A DNA stretch of 64,000 nucleotides from Archegozetes longisetosus (taxonomy: Eukaryota > Arthropoda > Arachnida > Sarcoptiformes > Trhypochthoniidae): the NCBI GenBank assembly GCA_018873245.2, contig JAEMBT020000004.1, positions 12,594,418 through 12,658,417 of the forward strand, in the 5' to 3' direction. This document shows, in pieces, positions 9,806-23,528 of the stretch (the first letter of the stretch is position 1; each line of letters begins with the position of its first letter). Under the pieces are notes generated by a model, which had not been told where the DNA came from, searched no databases, and worked only from the letters and a program-made list of their open reading frames with translations. The translations under genes and the position numbers were made by a program.

Positions 9806-11913
9806 ATTGAATAAGAAATACTTCCTGTAACTTTGCATCTAATGATATCTACGAAACACTGATCTGTATTCCTATAATTGGAATTACATTTGAATCATGT
9901 TTTCGGCTAAACGAATGCGATTTAATATTAAATATGCATAACCTAACATACCAAATATGTCGATATTATTCGATTCATTAAATCAATCGATAAATTAGTG
10001 TCACGATTGAAAACTATTTCCTATAATACCAATACAATTCTGATTTTATTATAAACTCATTTAATACTAATATTTGATGTCAAAAATCAATTTATTGTAA
10101 GCTTTAACTTTATGGTTACTTATCATAATTTCTAATTTGATACAATCTATCAAACTAACCTATAAATTGATCTCTCACTTAGTGTTACAATGATTTAAAA
10201 GTTAAATTTGTTCCTTCATTCTAACAATTTTTGCTTTAGCTGATGATATAATTTGTTTAATAAATGATAATTAAAATTATTAAAACTAATCCAGATTTGT
10301 TTAAAATTGATTGGTTTATTTAACAAATATAGTTTGCATTCTAGTCAATACTACTTACAAAGTAATAATCAATCAAATGATTTGATGAATCTCAAAGAAT
10401 GTGAGCAGCAAAATGATTATCATTGAGGAGTTTCATAAGCCAGTACTATAACTGCGGAAACAGTGAACGCTAACACATTTTTGAGTTGATTGCAGGTAAA
10501 TGCGATTTTGTCGTCTAATCGTAAGATTTTAAAATAATCTTATATTTAAGTAATTCTTATTATGCCACAATAGAATATCAGATCAACAATAAAAAGTCAA
10601 ATGTTGAGAAATGCATTTGTTCAGGGATAAATTAGTCTGGAATTAAACTTATTGAGTTCGACTGCAATTCGATGCATAGAGTGTTCGTTTTATTTACTTA
10701 TTGCACTTGATTCAATAAGACATTTGAAATTTTGCTCATTAAGCTAATCATATGTACAGTATAAATACATTTGATTATTTACACAAACTTTTGAGATTTA
10801 TGTTTATAACTGCAGAGACTTATGAAATTGATGATTGAAGCTGATTTTAAACTTTTGTCTAGCTGATCAAAAGCTATTTAACATGTTAATTACATGATGT
10901 AATCCTCGTTAACTCATGATTTAAGCAATTGCTGTCACAAGTTATCCTCTTACTCGTTGAAAGCATTAGAATCTTGTGCTGAATCGTGAAATTATACAGT
11001 TATTTGTGATATCACGCAATCATAATTGAAGGTCGGCAGGGATAACACAAAACGTTAACACGAGTGAGTATTGCTTAGTAGCTCACAATATGCTTCAATA
11101 TTTGTCAAATTTATCAGTAGCAAAAATAGTAGTTTGGCTAATCGTATTCTATCAGTTCATTGTTACTACATTAGTTTATATGAATCAATCAGTATTAGGG
11201 CAGTTCTCATATTATGAAATAATAACAGAAATGATCTAGCAACGCCTATGTTTCTATTGCTTTCTTAGCTAAATAAGATATTCTATTTAACCAATATTAT
11301 ACAAGATTGTGTCACATATTATTATAAGTGGTTCTCAGACAATTAATACTACAGTGAATCACTCTAGTATCCGGATATATCAATAATTCGTGTCTGTTAA
11401 TATCGAGTGATTTGCAAAGTAGTGGGCCAGCGTTTCAATAATAGAAATCAATATTAATGCTACTGACCTATCATAGGGAGACACAATCATAGCTAAACTA
11501 TTATTATTGGTCAATCAATGCGCTCACTATAGACAGTATGGGCTGTGTCTGTATTTAATTAATTGATAAAATAGAAGAACAAATAGTGATGAATAGGCAA
11601 TTTCAATAATATGTTAAGTGGTCTCATAATTGTAAGCGAAGCCCTTTAAGCTAATAATGCTTCAAAAAAAGTCTGGTTTAGAGCCTAATCAGTGGTTTTA
11701 AAGCGCAATTGCAACCAATAATAAGACTGCTATTAGTCTAAGTTTTGGCACTTCCCATAAGACTAGTGTCTCTTAATTTCAAATTTTATTTATGGTCTAA
11801 AAATAGCTGCACTAAACAGCAGTTCCAACTCTCAAAGAAAATCGACTTTTGAACAAATTTGTTTGTGAAGACTAAATGCATCTCTAATTGAAGCTGATCT
11901 ACGGTTTAATTAA
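9806..11913. other. intergenic, 2.1 kb, nothing recognised
   Basis: AT-rich sequence with frequent stops in all frames. No repeat with defined ends, RNA gene or conserved peptide was seen. The 3' UTR of GCHFR and the promoter of the NTPDase gene must lie here. Confidence 0.45.
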
Positions 11914-13589
11914 ATGGCAAACTGGAAAGTATTAACTCTGATATCAATAGCAATTGGTTTAAGTGGACTCGTATGTGTGATAGTCCTGTACACAGCAACT
12001 GGTGGTTACATTCCTTTTGACGTAAGTCATTTACAATTGAGCCCTGATTTATTTACTCTTTTATTTATTTCAAATGAAGTTTCGATTACTAGTTAATTGT
12101 GTTTATCTAAAACCTAAAAATAGTTATCTGTCTTTGGAAGTATGCTTGAACTTTCCTAACTTGTCTCTTATAGTATGGTATAGTTCTTGATGCGGGCTCT
12201 TCACACACACAAGTCACTCTTTATCACTGGTTGGCCGATAAGAACCGATGCACTGGTGTTGTCGAGCAGATAGACACATGTAGAATAGAAGGTGGTATCA
12301 ATAGCTATGATTTTAGTAAAATCGATAATGTGGGTGAAGACTTGTTGGAGTGTGTAAAGAATGTAAGCGTAAAGATTGATAGCGAAAGAATGTTTAAAGC
12401 CCCGATCTATTTGGGTGCTACGGCTGGCATGCGATTACTCAACTTAACCAATCCAAACAATGTTACCATTATTTTTGCATTAATTGATAAAGTCTTTCGC
12501 ACCAAAACTCAAATGCAAACAAAAAGCATTAGCATAATCAGTGGCCAAGACGAAGGATTATTCTCATGGGTTACCAATAACTATTTAATGGATAAATTAA
12601 TCGTTGATAATTTTGATGAGAATACAGAGAACTCTACTTTTGGAATGCTTGATATGGGAGGCGCTTCTGCACAGATAGCTTATAGAGTGCCTTCTAATCA
12701 ACACAAGAATGATTCAGATGACTTAAACGATGTAAATGTCAGATTATATGGCATTAATCATACTGTCAGAGCGAGCAGTAATCTATGTTTTGGTGTCAAT
12801 GAAGCGATGTTAAGATATTTAAAGTATTTGATACTAAGCAACGACTTTATAACTAATGAATCCATTGATGACCCCTGCTTACAAAAAGACGTAATTGTAC
12901 AGATATCGGGTGGTAAATTCAAGGATCAAATATGTCTTAAATCCAAGAATAAAGATATCGATTACACTCGAACCTATACTTTCAAAGGTAAAAGTGATGC
13001 CGCAAAATGTCAGGAGTTAGTCTCAACTCAATTGCTGAATAGATCTCAATGTGAAAAGAGTTTTGAAAACTGTTTTGACGTCTCCGATGCGCCGCCGAAT
13101 ACGACACAGTTCTATGCTCTCTCCTCTTATTACTATACAGCAAGAATTCTTAATCTAAGCCAACAAATGTCAATCAACCAATACGAAGACAAAATGACTA
13201 AGTTTTGCAATAGCGATAAGGACACTATTTTGAAAAATCCTCTTGTTGATCCTAGATATATTGATAGATATTGCTTTCAATTGAACTATGTTTATAGCAC
13301 TTTGAAAAATGTTTACCAGTTCAACGAAAAGACGTGGACAAACATCCATTTTACGAACAGTATTAAAAACACACAACTCGGTTGGTCTCTTGGCTTTATG
13401 ATCAATGCCACTAATGTTATCGCAGCTGAAAAGCCGAGTCTGCCAGTAGTAGAACTCGTTCCATTCATTTTAATCAGCAGTTTCTGTACAGTTATCCTAT
13501 CGTTTAGCATATACTTTGCGATACAGTGGACGAGAGTGAAAAATTCAGACAAAAAAGAGCAGTACGAATCAGTTAGTATAAGACCTTAG
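11914..13589 (+). CDS. ENTPD: ecto-nucleoside triphosphate diphosphohydrolase (CD39 family)
   Basis: Two exons, 11914-12021 and 12174-13589 (152-nt intron, GTAAGT...TATAG, phase 0), give 507 residues against 510 in human CD39. Topology is the family's: an N-terminal membrane segment (residues ~8-28), a large extracellular domain, and a C-terminal membrane segment in the last ~45 residues. All apyrase conserved regions are visible: DAGSSHT (~42-48), GATAGMRLL (~117), GQDEGLFSWV (~160), LDMGGASAQIA (~195) and LGWSLGFMIN (~448). Several NxS/T sites and paired cysteines fit an extracellular enzyme hydrolysing ATP and ADP. The membrane anchors and length place it with cell-surface NTPDases 1/2/3/8 rather than the secreted or Golgi forms; the exact paralogue is not assigned. 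AATAAA lies at 13761-13766. Confidence 0.93.
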
Positions 13590-13992
13590 TTCTCATAACT
13601 TTTATCTCAATAATGACTCATGATTAGTACAAAACTGCACAATTTATATCCAGCCAACTATTAACGAATCTATAATATAGTCACATCTCAAGTCAAGTAA
13701 TTCATCAGAAAAATAGCTTCATCTGCATGAGACTTGAATTTAATATAAGCCTTATAACAAAATAAATTTATTAATCTCTATTAAAAATAAGTCATACTTA
13801 TAGTTGTAATAAGTTTAAACTAATTTTATAAAATATTGAATCAATTTGTGTATAGTTGCTTTGGAAATCTATGAATCAAAAGCACTTTAATTATTGTATT
13901 AACAAAGCTTATTTTTATCACATTATAATTAGTTTACTTATTCAAATTAAATATGAATAAAATATTAAGATTTCAATTTCATATTAGTATTA
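13590..13992. other. convergent 3' flanks of ENTPD and BLOC1S6
   Basis: About 400 bp of very AT-rich sequence shared by two converging genes. AATAAA at 13761-13766 serves the NTPDase. Nothing else is evident. Confidence 0.4.
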
Positions 13993-14346
13993 CTATTGAT
14001 TTGTTTGAATGTTAGAATTTGATCGGACTGGTTGTAACATTTTCTCTCGAACCAGTTCTTTATCCTTTTCTGATTCTTTGTTCAGTTCTTCGTTCTCTTT
14101 ATGTAACTTCAACTTAACAGCTCTTCTCCTCAACTGATCGCTCCTTTCTCGCAGGTATTGCATATCTTTCTTAATATTTGTTAATTTATTCAAATAATAT
14201 TTGCCTCGAGTGAGAATTGATTCGATGTCTAACTGATTATTGACTTGAATGTATTTTTCATTTTCCTGTTCTAATGATTCAATAATTGATTTCTGGTATC
14301 TGTTTATTTCATCCATTCTCTGTTCAATTAATGTTTCAATACGGAT
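13993..14346 (-). CDS. BLOC1S6: BLOC-1 subunit 6 (pallidin), main exon
   Basis: Reading down from a splice-acceptor-like TATTAG (AG at 14348-14347), the exon encodes 117 residues: an N-terminal helix beginning IRIETLIEQRMDEINRYQKS, then a continuous coiled coil through LDIESILTRGKYYLNKL and IKKDMQYLRE to a basic, Glu/Lys-rich tail. This follows human pallidin closely (SLEQEN, LDI..L..... YY.KL..I.K.M) and covers its coiled-coil region. Pallidin is part of BLOC-1, which sorts cargo to lysosome-related organelles and binds syntaxin 13. The first exon was not resolved: a donor-like AAAAGGTAAAC follows an ATG-started stretch near 14410-14470, but its phase does not join. Translation could instead start at the internal ATG at 14316. 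It is head-to-head with INTS1. Confidence 0.82.
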   Translation of the reverse strand: MRIETLIEQRMDEINRYQKSIIESLEQENEKYIQVNNQLDIESILTRGKYYLNKLTNIKKDMQYLRERSDQLRRRAVKLKLHKENEELNKESEKDKELVREKMLQPVRSNSNIQTNQ

Positions 14347-14637
14347 CTAATAATATCCACTAAACAATCATTATAAAAACAAATAGTTACCAATTTCAAT
14401 AAGTATTTGTTTACCTTTTCTTCAAGACGTCTATTGGCGTAAATATTTGTTTTTCAAATCTGATAAGCATCTGAGACAACGTGACCAAAGAGTGACATCT
14501 CTTAGCTCATGTTAATACCAAATTATATCAACATTTTCATAATTATTTACTTTTATTGACAGAACACATGTTCTTCATAATTATTTGTTTATTTACTCAA
14601 AAAATTGATAAATTATTTGAATTAATCGATTGATTGT
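14347..14637. promoter_or_regulatory. putative bidirectional promoter of BLOC1S6 and INTS1
   Basis: Fewer than 300 bp separate the BLOC1S6 main exon and the INTS1 start codon on opposite strands. No TATA box is obvious for either, as is usual for divergent housekeeping promoters. Part of the interval may be the first BLOC1S6 exon and intron. Confidence 0.4.
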
Positions 14638-17600
14638 ATGGAAAAGTCATCGAAGATGTCATCAAAACGCGGACCAAAAGTGAAACTAATGCCACTTTCG
14701 TCGCAAAGTTTCATTGCTTTAGGTTTTCATTCATTTAGTTAAAGTTTTGGACTTTTACTTATTTGTTGATAAACTTATGTTTGGTGTTTAGGCACTTCAT
14801 CGACATCTTCGACATCATCACAACAGACCTCATCCATAAAACCTGTTCCAAAACGTGACTCTTCGCCCACAATCGGTGCTCCGTCGGCGCCTAAAAAATC
14901 AAAGCTTCAATTGTCACATCACATGACTCGATCTTCGGGGGCTATACAATTGAGACGTGAGTCAGGAGAACATTGGGAAGAGTTTGCGGTTGAAGTTGAC
15001 TCAAGCCAATTACTCGATCGAGTCATCGAAGCAGAAGACGTCAGCGATGAAAGAGTGGAAGCGCTTCTGTGTGGGGCTGTCAAACAACTGAGAGCCCAAA
15101 GAGCAAAACCGGATCCATCTCTTTATTTGACACTTTGCTATTTGGCCAAAACTCGTCCTTTGCTCTTCTGCACCGAAATAGTTGTCGAAGCGTTTTGTTC
15201 GTTATTGAAACGCGACTCAACGCTTAGCTATAAAACAAAAGGCAATAATTTGGTGTCAATACTATCCGCAAATCTATTATTAGCGGTATATCACGACGAG
15301 ACCTCATGGCCCGACACATTCTTAAAAGTCTTCATTGAAGACTCACTTGGAGAAAGAGTTTGGGTGGATCACGAAGACTGTAAAGGTTTTGTCGACAACA
15401 TATTGGCCTCATTTAACACAAAATTACCGCCGAAGACAATGATGCAACAAGACGTATTGTTTGGCGGTAAATTGGGTGAAGTTATCAACCCTGCTTCAAG
15501 TCCAAATCATCCGAATCAAAACGAAGACCCCTTAGATGAAACTTCTTGTTCTAGCCTTCCGATGTCTTCAGAGATGAAGGAACATCTCGAAAACATAGCA
15601 GTCATGTCCCGTTTCACGCATAATGAAGAATCGATGCGTCAATACGTGACTGATATTATAAATGAACAGTTGAACAGAAGACAAGCCCCGAGTGATATTA
15701 GCAGAAATATGCTCAAACTCTTAGTATCAACCGCTGGAATTCCTGCCGTCAGACTTATTGTTGCACAAAAATTGGAGATATGGATTCAAAATCCAAAAGT
15801 AAGTTTATTTAATTTAATTTTTTCTCGAATCAATTAATTTGCTACGCATTCACTACTTATAAGATTAATTCAACTCAAGCTCTTTTGACTTAAGACTAGC
15901 TCAAACTCATACCTCTTAGTTTATCAACATTTTACTTAATTTGAATTTAATAATCAATATAAATCATTTTTACGAACTAAGCTTTTTGAGGAAATCTGTT
16001 ACTTGACTTGAATAAACAAAAAGAAAAATTAACAAATTTCGGCTTAACGTTTGCACACTTTATGAAAATTTGGGTTTTATTACTTGAATAGCTTGTATTT
16101 CAATGGTTTATCATTGAATAATTTTGAATTGATAGCTGACACGTCCAGCGCAGGATCTTTTGCTGACTGTTTGCCTCAATTGTAACGAATCTGATGGCGA
16201 AGTGATCGCGCAATTAGTTAAAATGCGTTTAAAGACAAAACCACTGATAAACCATTTCATGACCTGCATTAAAGAACTATTAAATCAAACGGACGACACT
16301 TTCCGTTCAGTTCTTCGAACAGTTTTATACAACGAACTCTCTCCGTCGAGAAATTTAAACAATATTCAACTCATATCAATAATGTTTCAACACTCACCTG
16401 AAAAATCGACTAAAGTGTTGGCAGAAGTGTTTCAAGAAATGCTTTTCCATAAGGATGACTTTTTGCGAGCTTTGAGAGCACTATTGAGAGAAATCGTTAG
16501 AGCGCTTAGATATGAACACATCAACTTTCTACTATTTGCCACTTATCTGATTGAAGAGGGGCCTGCTTTCGCAGAACTAGATCCTTCAGAGTTCGCGATT
16601 AGAGAAAGAGCTGTCTTATCGATTACTGACTTGTTAACAATGATTATGTTTCTCAGTATAAGCCCTTCTGTTAAAGAAGCAGTTTCAACAACAAAGCCTG
16701 ACAGAAGAGGTATTTTAGTTGATAAATCCTTTTAAGATAGACTAAACTTTAACTTCAATATATTTGTAACAGAGATAATTCGTAACTTTCAAATGCAAAT
16801 CTCAAATATCCAGCGCATAGCTATTCAGTGGCTTCAGAAAACAGTAATCAAATCATTTCGACCTGAACGCAATGACTACCTTCATTGGTGAGTATCGGAC
16901 AAATGGTTCATCATTTGAACATTTATTTGATTGTTTAATTTTATAGCTTAAATAAGGTTCTGTTTATGGAAACTGCTGATCATTACTATAACAAAGACAA
17001 TTGGCCACCAGAAAATGATCGCAATTTCATGTTCCGAATGGCGTCAGAGGTTCCTCTTTTGGAGGACACACTGATTCGGTTGTTGACTATGGGCTCTTCA
17101 AAGGATAATCCATTAACATCTGCAGAAACTATTGAATTATCTGATGCGCTGATAAAACGCGCCGCTTCTATATTTGATGGCGATTTGGTTACATATCCTG
17201 TTCTACTCATAAGCAGCAAGGAGATATTCAACTTACTTATGAATAATGCTATTTATAGACATCCAGAAAACATAAGTTTACCGCCTGGTTATGAACCGCC
17301 AAACATGGCTATAAGTGACTTATACTGGAAAGTATGGGTTCAATTGCTTATTCTAACGGCACATAATCCGTCAGCATTTGGTTGTCTCGCGTGGGAGAGC
17401 TATCCGACTCTTGGAATATTGATTGAAATGTCAATCACTAATCATTTTGAATTTCCGCCGCCGACTAAGATTGGCGACGATTTAATCAATCGGGAACTAC
17501 AAATCAGCGCGTTCGAAAAACAGCAAATATTACAGTTTGAATCGTATCTAGCAGCAGCTTCGACTAAAGTGCAAATTAACGAAAGCAATAGTTTGTTGTT

Positions 17601-20600
17601 ATCCAAACTAATATCAATGGACCCTTTAGGACCAGCGCGAAAGCCTCCGCAGTCAGTTTTGGAACAGTTCAAGACTTTTAATACACACTTACGTTTGGGT
17701 CATCTGTTGTGCCAAAGCAGAAATCCCGACTTTCTTCTCGAGATAATACAACGCCAACAAAAACAAATAGGTTTACATCATATGAGTTCGTCATCGCCGA
17801 TGCCATGGCTCGTAGAGCTGGTTGAATCAAATGAAAACAATTTCGGAATGTTACCCGTCCAGTGCTTGTGTGAGTTCCTTTTGGGACAGATCGGTGAAGA
17901 AGATTCGTTACCTCTGATGGTTTGTGAAGCAAGTAATAAATCAGATAAATGTAAGAAAAAGGAGAAACGGAGAAAGCAAATGAAACTGATAACTCATCTG
18001 CAAAATGTAATCGCAAATCATTCCACTTGTTCTAAAGAACTTATTGAATATTTCATGAAACGTCTCAGTTTTCAACAGTCATCGGCGCGAATATTGGCCT
18101 CAAAGGCCTTATCACTAGTGCTCTCTTTAGACACAAAACTATCAGAGGAAACTTCTTTAAGTTATAGTGATGTCAAAATATGGCTCCTAGAAAAATTGCC
18201 AACAACTTCAAACTTTGAATTCATTAAATCTTCAGCTTGTGGTGCATTGCGACCAGCAATATTAGTAGAAACTGTTCCGAACTTAGTTTGTCATTACATT
18301 CAGTTTTTATCGCTCTATGACGAAGTTGGAAGCTCTGAGTTGTCTCTAGATTGCGCTCATATTTTAATTGATCGGCAAATTATAACAAACTGCATAATAC
18401 AACAAGATGATTTGAAAGATATATTTCTCAATTCATTATCGAAGATCTTTTTGGCTCACTTGTCATTAATGCGAAGACCGGCGCATGAAATTTATTCGTG
18501 GGCTAACGCTCAGGACCACATTCTGGTACAGTGGAAGAACGAAGAGGCGGCAATTTTTCACATTAGTGTAGTACATGCTATGATTATTTTACTGACTTTT
18601 GGTCCGACAGAATCTAATACCAAAGTCTATAATGAATTACTCGACACTTGGTTTTGTGATCCTCAGCCTCAGTCGTATCTTGTTGATACTTCGGAAGAGG
18701 CACTACTTATTCCTGATTGGCTTCGGTTGAGGCTTTTGAGATCATCATCACCGCGATTATTAGACGCAGCTCTTCGTGATATAGAGCCATCACAATTGAT
18801 TCTATTTATCCAATCATTTGGACTTTCGATATCATCTATGGAAAGATTGTTACAAGCACTCGATGTTGCAGTTGATATTGATCCTGATAGTGTTAAAGAT
18901 TCGATAGTTGATGAATCACTAATACTTAGAGTTGTTGAGGTTCAATGGATGAGAGGCGTTAAGACAGGCTACAAATTTGCCCAATTTCTTGGACATAAAG
19001 CTGAGGAAGTTATGGATGAGGAAGAAGAAGAAAAAGCTGTGAACGATAAATCTTGCTTAAGTTCGACACCAGAAAAGATTGACATAAAGTTTTCATCTTT
19101 TAAGGATGATTTCCACAAATTTCTGAGTGAAAAATCTAGAAGCTCTGAATATTTGCTACAACTTTCTCGTGATATAACTAAAGAATTATTTGATAAGAAA
19201 ACTCAAAAGAAAACATTATCAAAATTGTTTTTGACAGAATTTGTCACTTCTTTGAGTGAGTGCATTGATCTCCTAAATAAAGGAGAATTAAACTCAATAT
19301 TGAATGTGATCATAACCTTCGCAGCTAAAGATGCAAAATATCTTGGAATGAAAACTGAATTAATATCTGCAAAGAAGTCTATTAAGGAATGCAGTGAAAT
19401 CAAAAACTTGACAGTCATTAACATATTCGATAGATTTTCTACAGAAAAAGAAAAGTCGAAGAGTAACAAATCTGCACAAAAACCTAAGAAAACACATATT
19501 AAGACGATTGAAGAGTTGGCAAAACTGATTATGAAAAAAGATAAGGAATCAGATGCAAATAAAGGTTTGCTTTTAGAAAGGTTTCATAAACTGGAGCCAG
19601 AACTCGTGAAAGAAGACTCAACTCGTTCTTTATTAGAAACACAGCTATTGTTTTCCCGCAATTGTCCGTATTTGTTGTCACTTTTGATTCATAAAACACG
19701 TTTCGAAACATTGAACTCATGCATTCACATTGTTCTGAGTAATGACGAAAAGTTATCTAATTTGGATTCGACTGCAGTTTTAGATTTTCTGACTGCTTGT
19801 TTAGGCTCTCCTCGTCTATGGATTGGACGCGATCTAAACCAACCAAAACATATGATATATGAAGATGTTCTTAAACTGAATGATAATCAGATTATAAGAT
19901 TAATCGATTATATTATAGACGAAGGAAATGTTGAAAAGAGAATTCCGTTGGTTATCAAAAGTTGTTGTCTTAATGATAAACAAATTAATTTAGTGGTAAA
20001 AAATTTAAAGCAAATGGAAAGCATTGAATCGAAGGCATCGATTGCAAGCGAAATGCTTTTCCGTTTATATCTTCAAATACCAAGCATTGAACAACCATTA
20101 AAAATAAGTGAAAATGAGTTTATAATAAATTCTCGAGAGCTGAGTGTTATTGATTCAATTACTCATAATTTATTGACTGCTTTTACTAGTATTGAAACGA
20201 CTCCGACTAGAAATCAAAGCGGGTATTTGAATGATTGCGAGCTCTCAATGCTTAAGTTGGCCTCAAAACATCCGATACTGTTCTTGCGTCAACTTCCAAT
20301 GATTCCATCACTTCTTGGGGGAAAAATTAATTCGGTTAATTATGATGTCTTCAAAAGTAGAAACTATTTACTGACATTCAAGCGAATATTGAACATTCTT
20401 CGTCTTCTTAAACCTTACCTATGGAATAAACACGTGAAAGGATTGCATGAATTACTTTCTTTATATGTGCACTTATTTATAACGTATTATCGAAACGCTC
20501 GCAAAGAAATACTTCCGCTCTTGTCACAGTTTTTGTTTTTAATTGATGATTGGATTAAGTTTGATGCAGAATCGGCTAAAACGTGGATTAAATTGAATAG

Positions 20601-21442
20601 AAAACAATTTGTGTGAGTTTTATTTATTGGATTGATTTCATTTATTCTATTTTATGTAAAAGAGATATGATTCTATATTAAGTGAACTGTTTTGTTCCAT
20701 ATAGTGAGTTGTCGTCTGAATATCCCGAACAAGTTCTCTTTAAATCAATACTATCTGGAATTGCATTTCAAACTCAGTCATTAGTTCAACAACAGTTGCC
20801 TCAAAATATTTTACTGAGACTTCGCGAATGCAAAGGCAATGGAGAGCTAATCAATGCAGTTCTCAATGATTTGGATAAGATATCAGAATCAAAGCCCGAA
20901 ATATTGGAATACTTTGTGGTAAAACATTTCCTTATCTTTTAAATAAATTTCTAACCTAGTTATGCTGCGTTAGTATGAAAATGTTTTTTATTTCTCTTTT
21001 ATTTGACACTAAATTAGGATGATTTGCGTCAGCTATACTTCAATCCGTTTTCCCGTGAAATGGTTTTCAAACTGACCATTAAATTACTTAACTACAACCC
21101 AAATTTATCTAAATCTTTTGTGCCGACTTATTGTCAATGTCTTCAAAGAGACGACTTCAATTTAGCCAATTTAGCACTCGATAACTTACCAGAATTCGTA
21201 ATTCTAGCTCAAGGTATTATAGTTTGATTTTAATTTTACAGACATTATTTAAGGTGGTCACAAATCATCGATTAATTACTGATAATTTGATTCGCAATTA
21301 TTTATAAATTTGATTTATTTATTCAGAATATAGGTCTGTGATTCTGAAGAAAGCATTTGAAATTGGAATAATGGGAAATACAAATGCCATCAATAATATA
21401 AGCGATTCATTTGCGCTATTGAACGGGCAAATGGGCTTCTGA
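14638..21442 (+). CDS. INTS1: Integrator complex subunit 1, eight exons, complete
   Basis: Exons: 14638-14722, 14792-15798, 16136-16709, 16773-16887, 16947-20612, 20705-20918, 21018-21213, 21327-21442. All introns are GT-AG; the summed length, 5,973 nt, is an exact multiple of three and gives 1,990 residues (human about 2,190). Collinear identity to human INTS1 is extensive: FIALG near the N-terminus, GAVKQL..RAKPD, GNNLVSIL, DSLGERVWVD, LNRRQ, TRPAQDLLLTVCLNCN, KDNWPPENDRNF, PENISLPPGYEPPN, AAASTK, LRLGHLLCQSRNPDFLL, MPWL, QCLCEFLL, VDTSEEALLIPDWLRLR, FIQSFGLSISSM and LRQLPMIPSLL. INTS1 is the large helical-repeat scaffold of Integrator, which cleaves snRNA 3' ends and attenuates paused polymerase II transcripts. 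An acidic stretch near 19015-19035 and a Lys-rich stretch near 17950-17985 sit in variable loops. Every junction and frame is intact, unlike several neighbours. Confidence 0.96.
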
Positions 21443-23528
21443 ATTTAGATTAAATAATTTTACAAGATTATGTATCTAACAATTATTCTTATACAATTAA
21501 ACATTGAAAGATTAATTTAATCAAATTTTGAACTCTTATTGAGCAAAAGCTAGATTAATTAAGTTGTAACTATTTGAAAGTTGAAATCATAAAAAGTGAC
21601 AAAATTTGTGATATGCTGAGAAAACTAATTTGTTATTCATTTCGAAATTGGATATTCCAGCCCTCCAGCTCTGTTCAGAGTCTTTTTCAAATTTTTAGCT
21701 GTGATGCCGTTGCATCATATATTCTGAGTTGACTTGCGAGCACTAATAATCAAACCTTGGTTATTACAGGTATTGTGAGAAAAACCTTACCCAATTATGT
21801 CTTGAACAAACTTTTTATTTGTATAAAACTATTTCAGTCTAGTTGGGCGATATCCTATATTTTTGATTACACATCCATTAGTTGCGCAAATTTTTTCGCA
21901 ATCAATTATGTTGCTTAAAGTGACTACTTCTACGATTAAGATCTGCCCTAAATTATCAATTTATTTTTAAGTTTAATTTTCTAGGTCGAAAATTGTTCAT
22001 TTTTCTAGTTATCGATTTTTAAAATAACTTGTGAGATATCTGGTAATACATGCACGTTATTCTGCAATTTGTCTAGAAAAAATATTCGTTGCATTTTTAA
22101 AACATAAGTTAGCTCAAAAAGTTAAGTGAATCTACTGTCACCGTTTCAATTTACCGTTGCTTTATATTTTATTCTTTTACATATTAAATTTGTGAATCTA
22201 GGTCATTCGGAACATTTTATATTTTTATCATTTGAATGAGATCTTAATAAAGCAAATAGTGGTTCTCGTAAACATAATTGTTGACAAAATTTTGCTCTAC
22301 TCGTCGATGCGTAACTAAACTTATTGGAAGTGCCGAACTAGACCGGCGCCTATAAAACCTTACATATAATTGATGAATATTCTGTATTAGAGTATATGTA
22401 GTTCTCGCAGCTTCAAATGAGAATTGGTCAAAAAATTGATCTTTTTTAGTATTACTGGTATATTGTTTCCATGGAGAAGACCTTTTATTGTTAAATCTAA
22501 AAACTTGAGAATACACGCAATTACCATATATTGCGTACCTTAGTTATTGATTGTCATTTATTAAAAAATGAATGACCTAAGAATTATAGATGATTGTCAC
22601 AAATCATTTTAAACTTATTCAAACATTAATTGATTAATTGTGTGATTGATGACTCGCAATCAAAACTAGAATACTTCACTTCAAGTCTATTTGGTTTTGT
22701 TTACAACTTGTTTTACTAGTTTTATAAATTTATAAAAACAAATTATAATTTCCTACTTTCCTAAAAAATCGATAATTTTTTTTCTATTTTCATTGCTTTT
22801 ATAATTTAATAGAAGTTCTAATTATTTGTGAAGAGTTTTCAAATTAAAAAGTTCAAATCTATTATCGAATCATTACATTCTTTTATCGAGTTTTCTTCAA
22901 ATTAAAAACTTTTGAACAAAGTTTGAACTTATTTGCGAATCAATTGAAATAATCTTTAACTCAATGGTAAGAAAGTGATGAAAACATTAACTCGTGAACG
23001 ATTTACGCAATGACTTATTGATTGTGATGAAAAGAAATTTCTCAAAGAACTTATTAGCTTTTCACAAATGTTAGATGAGAAATAAGTGCAAAAATCAGAT
23101 TTGAATGACGTGTTTGACAACAACTTGTTGTACGCTATGTTCTCATTGCTTGCATTGAATCCCACGTGTGAGCCATTATAGCAATGGCTGTGTTTTAGAC
23201 ACAAATCCAAGGAATCAGTCATTAAAATAAACAAATAAGTAAACACAATATTAGTTCAAATATAACTACAATTGAATTATTAGTAAAATATTAGAATTTG
23301 AAACGATTTTTTGTCAGTTATATGAATATCACTTTGTGATAATTTGTTCAATTAAATAAAAGTTGAATGTGAACACTTTCAAACGAATTGTGATCTTTTT
23401 AACGAAATCAAAATATTATATCAAATAATAATAAGTCTATTGTTGTTATTTCTTAATTTAATATTAGTTTATTGGTCTATTAGTTAGTTTAGCAACTCAA
23501 CGGATAAGTATTAATAATATTGCGAGAA
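21443..23528. other. intergenic, 2.1 kb, nothing recognised
   Basis: AT-rich spacer between INTS1 and the TTC31-like gene. Minus-strand open stretches at 22244-22516 and 22956-23246 have no recognisable similarity and look like chance frames. Confidence 0.45.

Noticed and set aside
22244-22516. Minus-strand ORF between INTS1 and the TTC31-like gene
   Set aside because: No domain, signal peptide or splice context; composition matches random AT-rich sequence.
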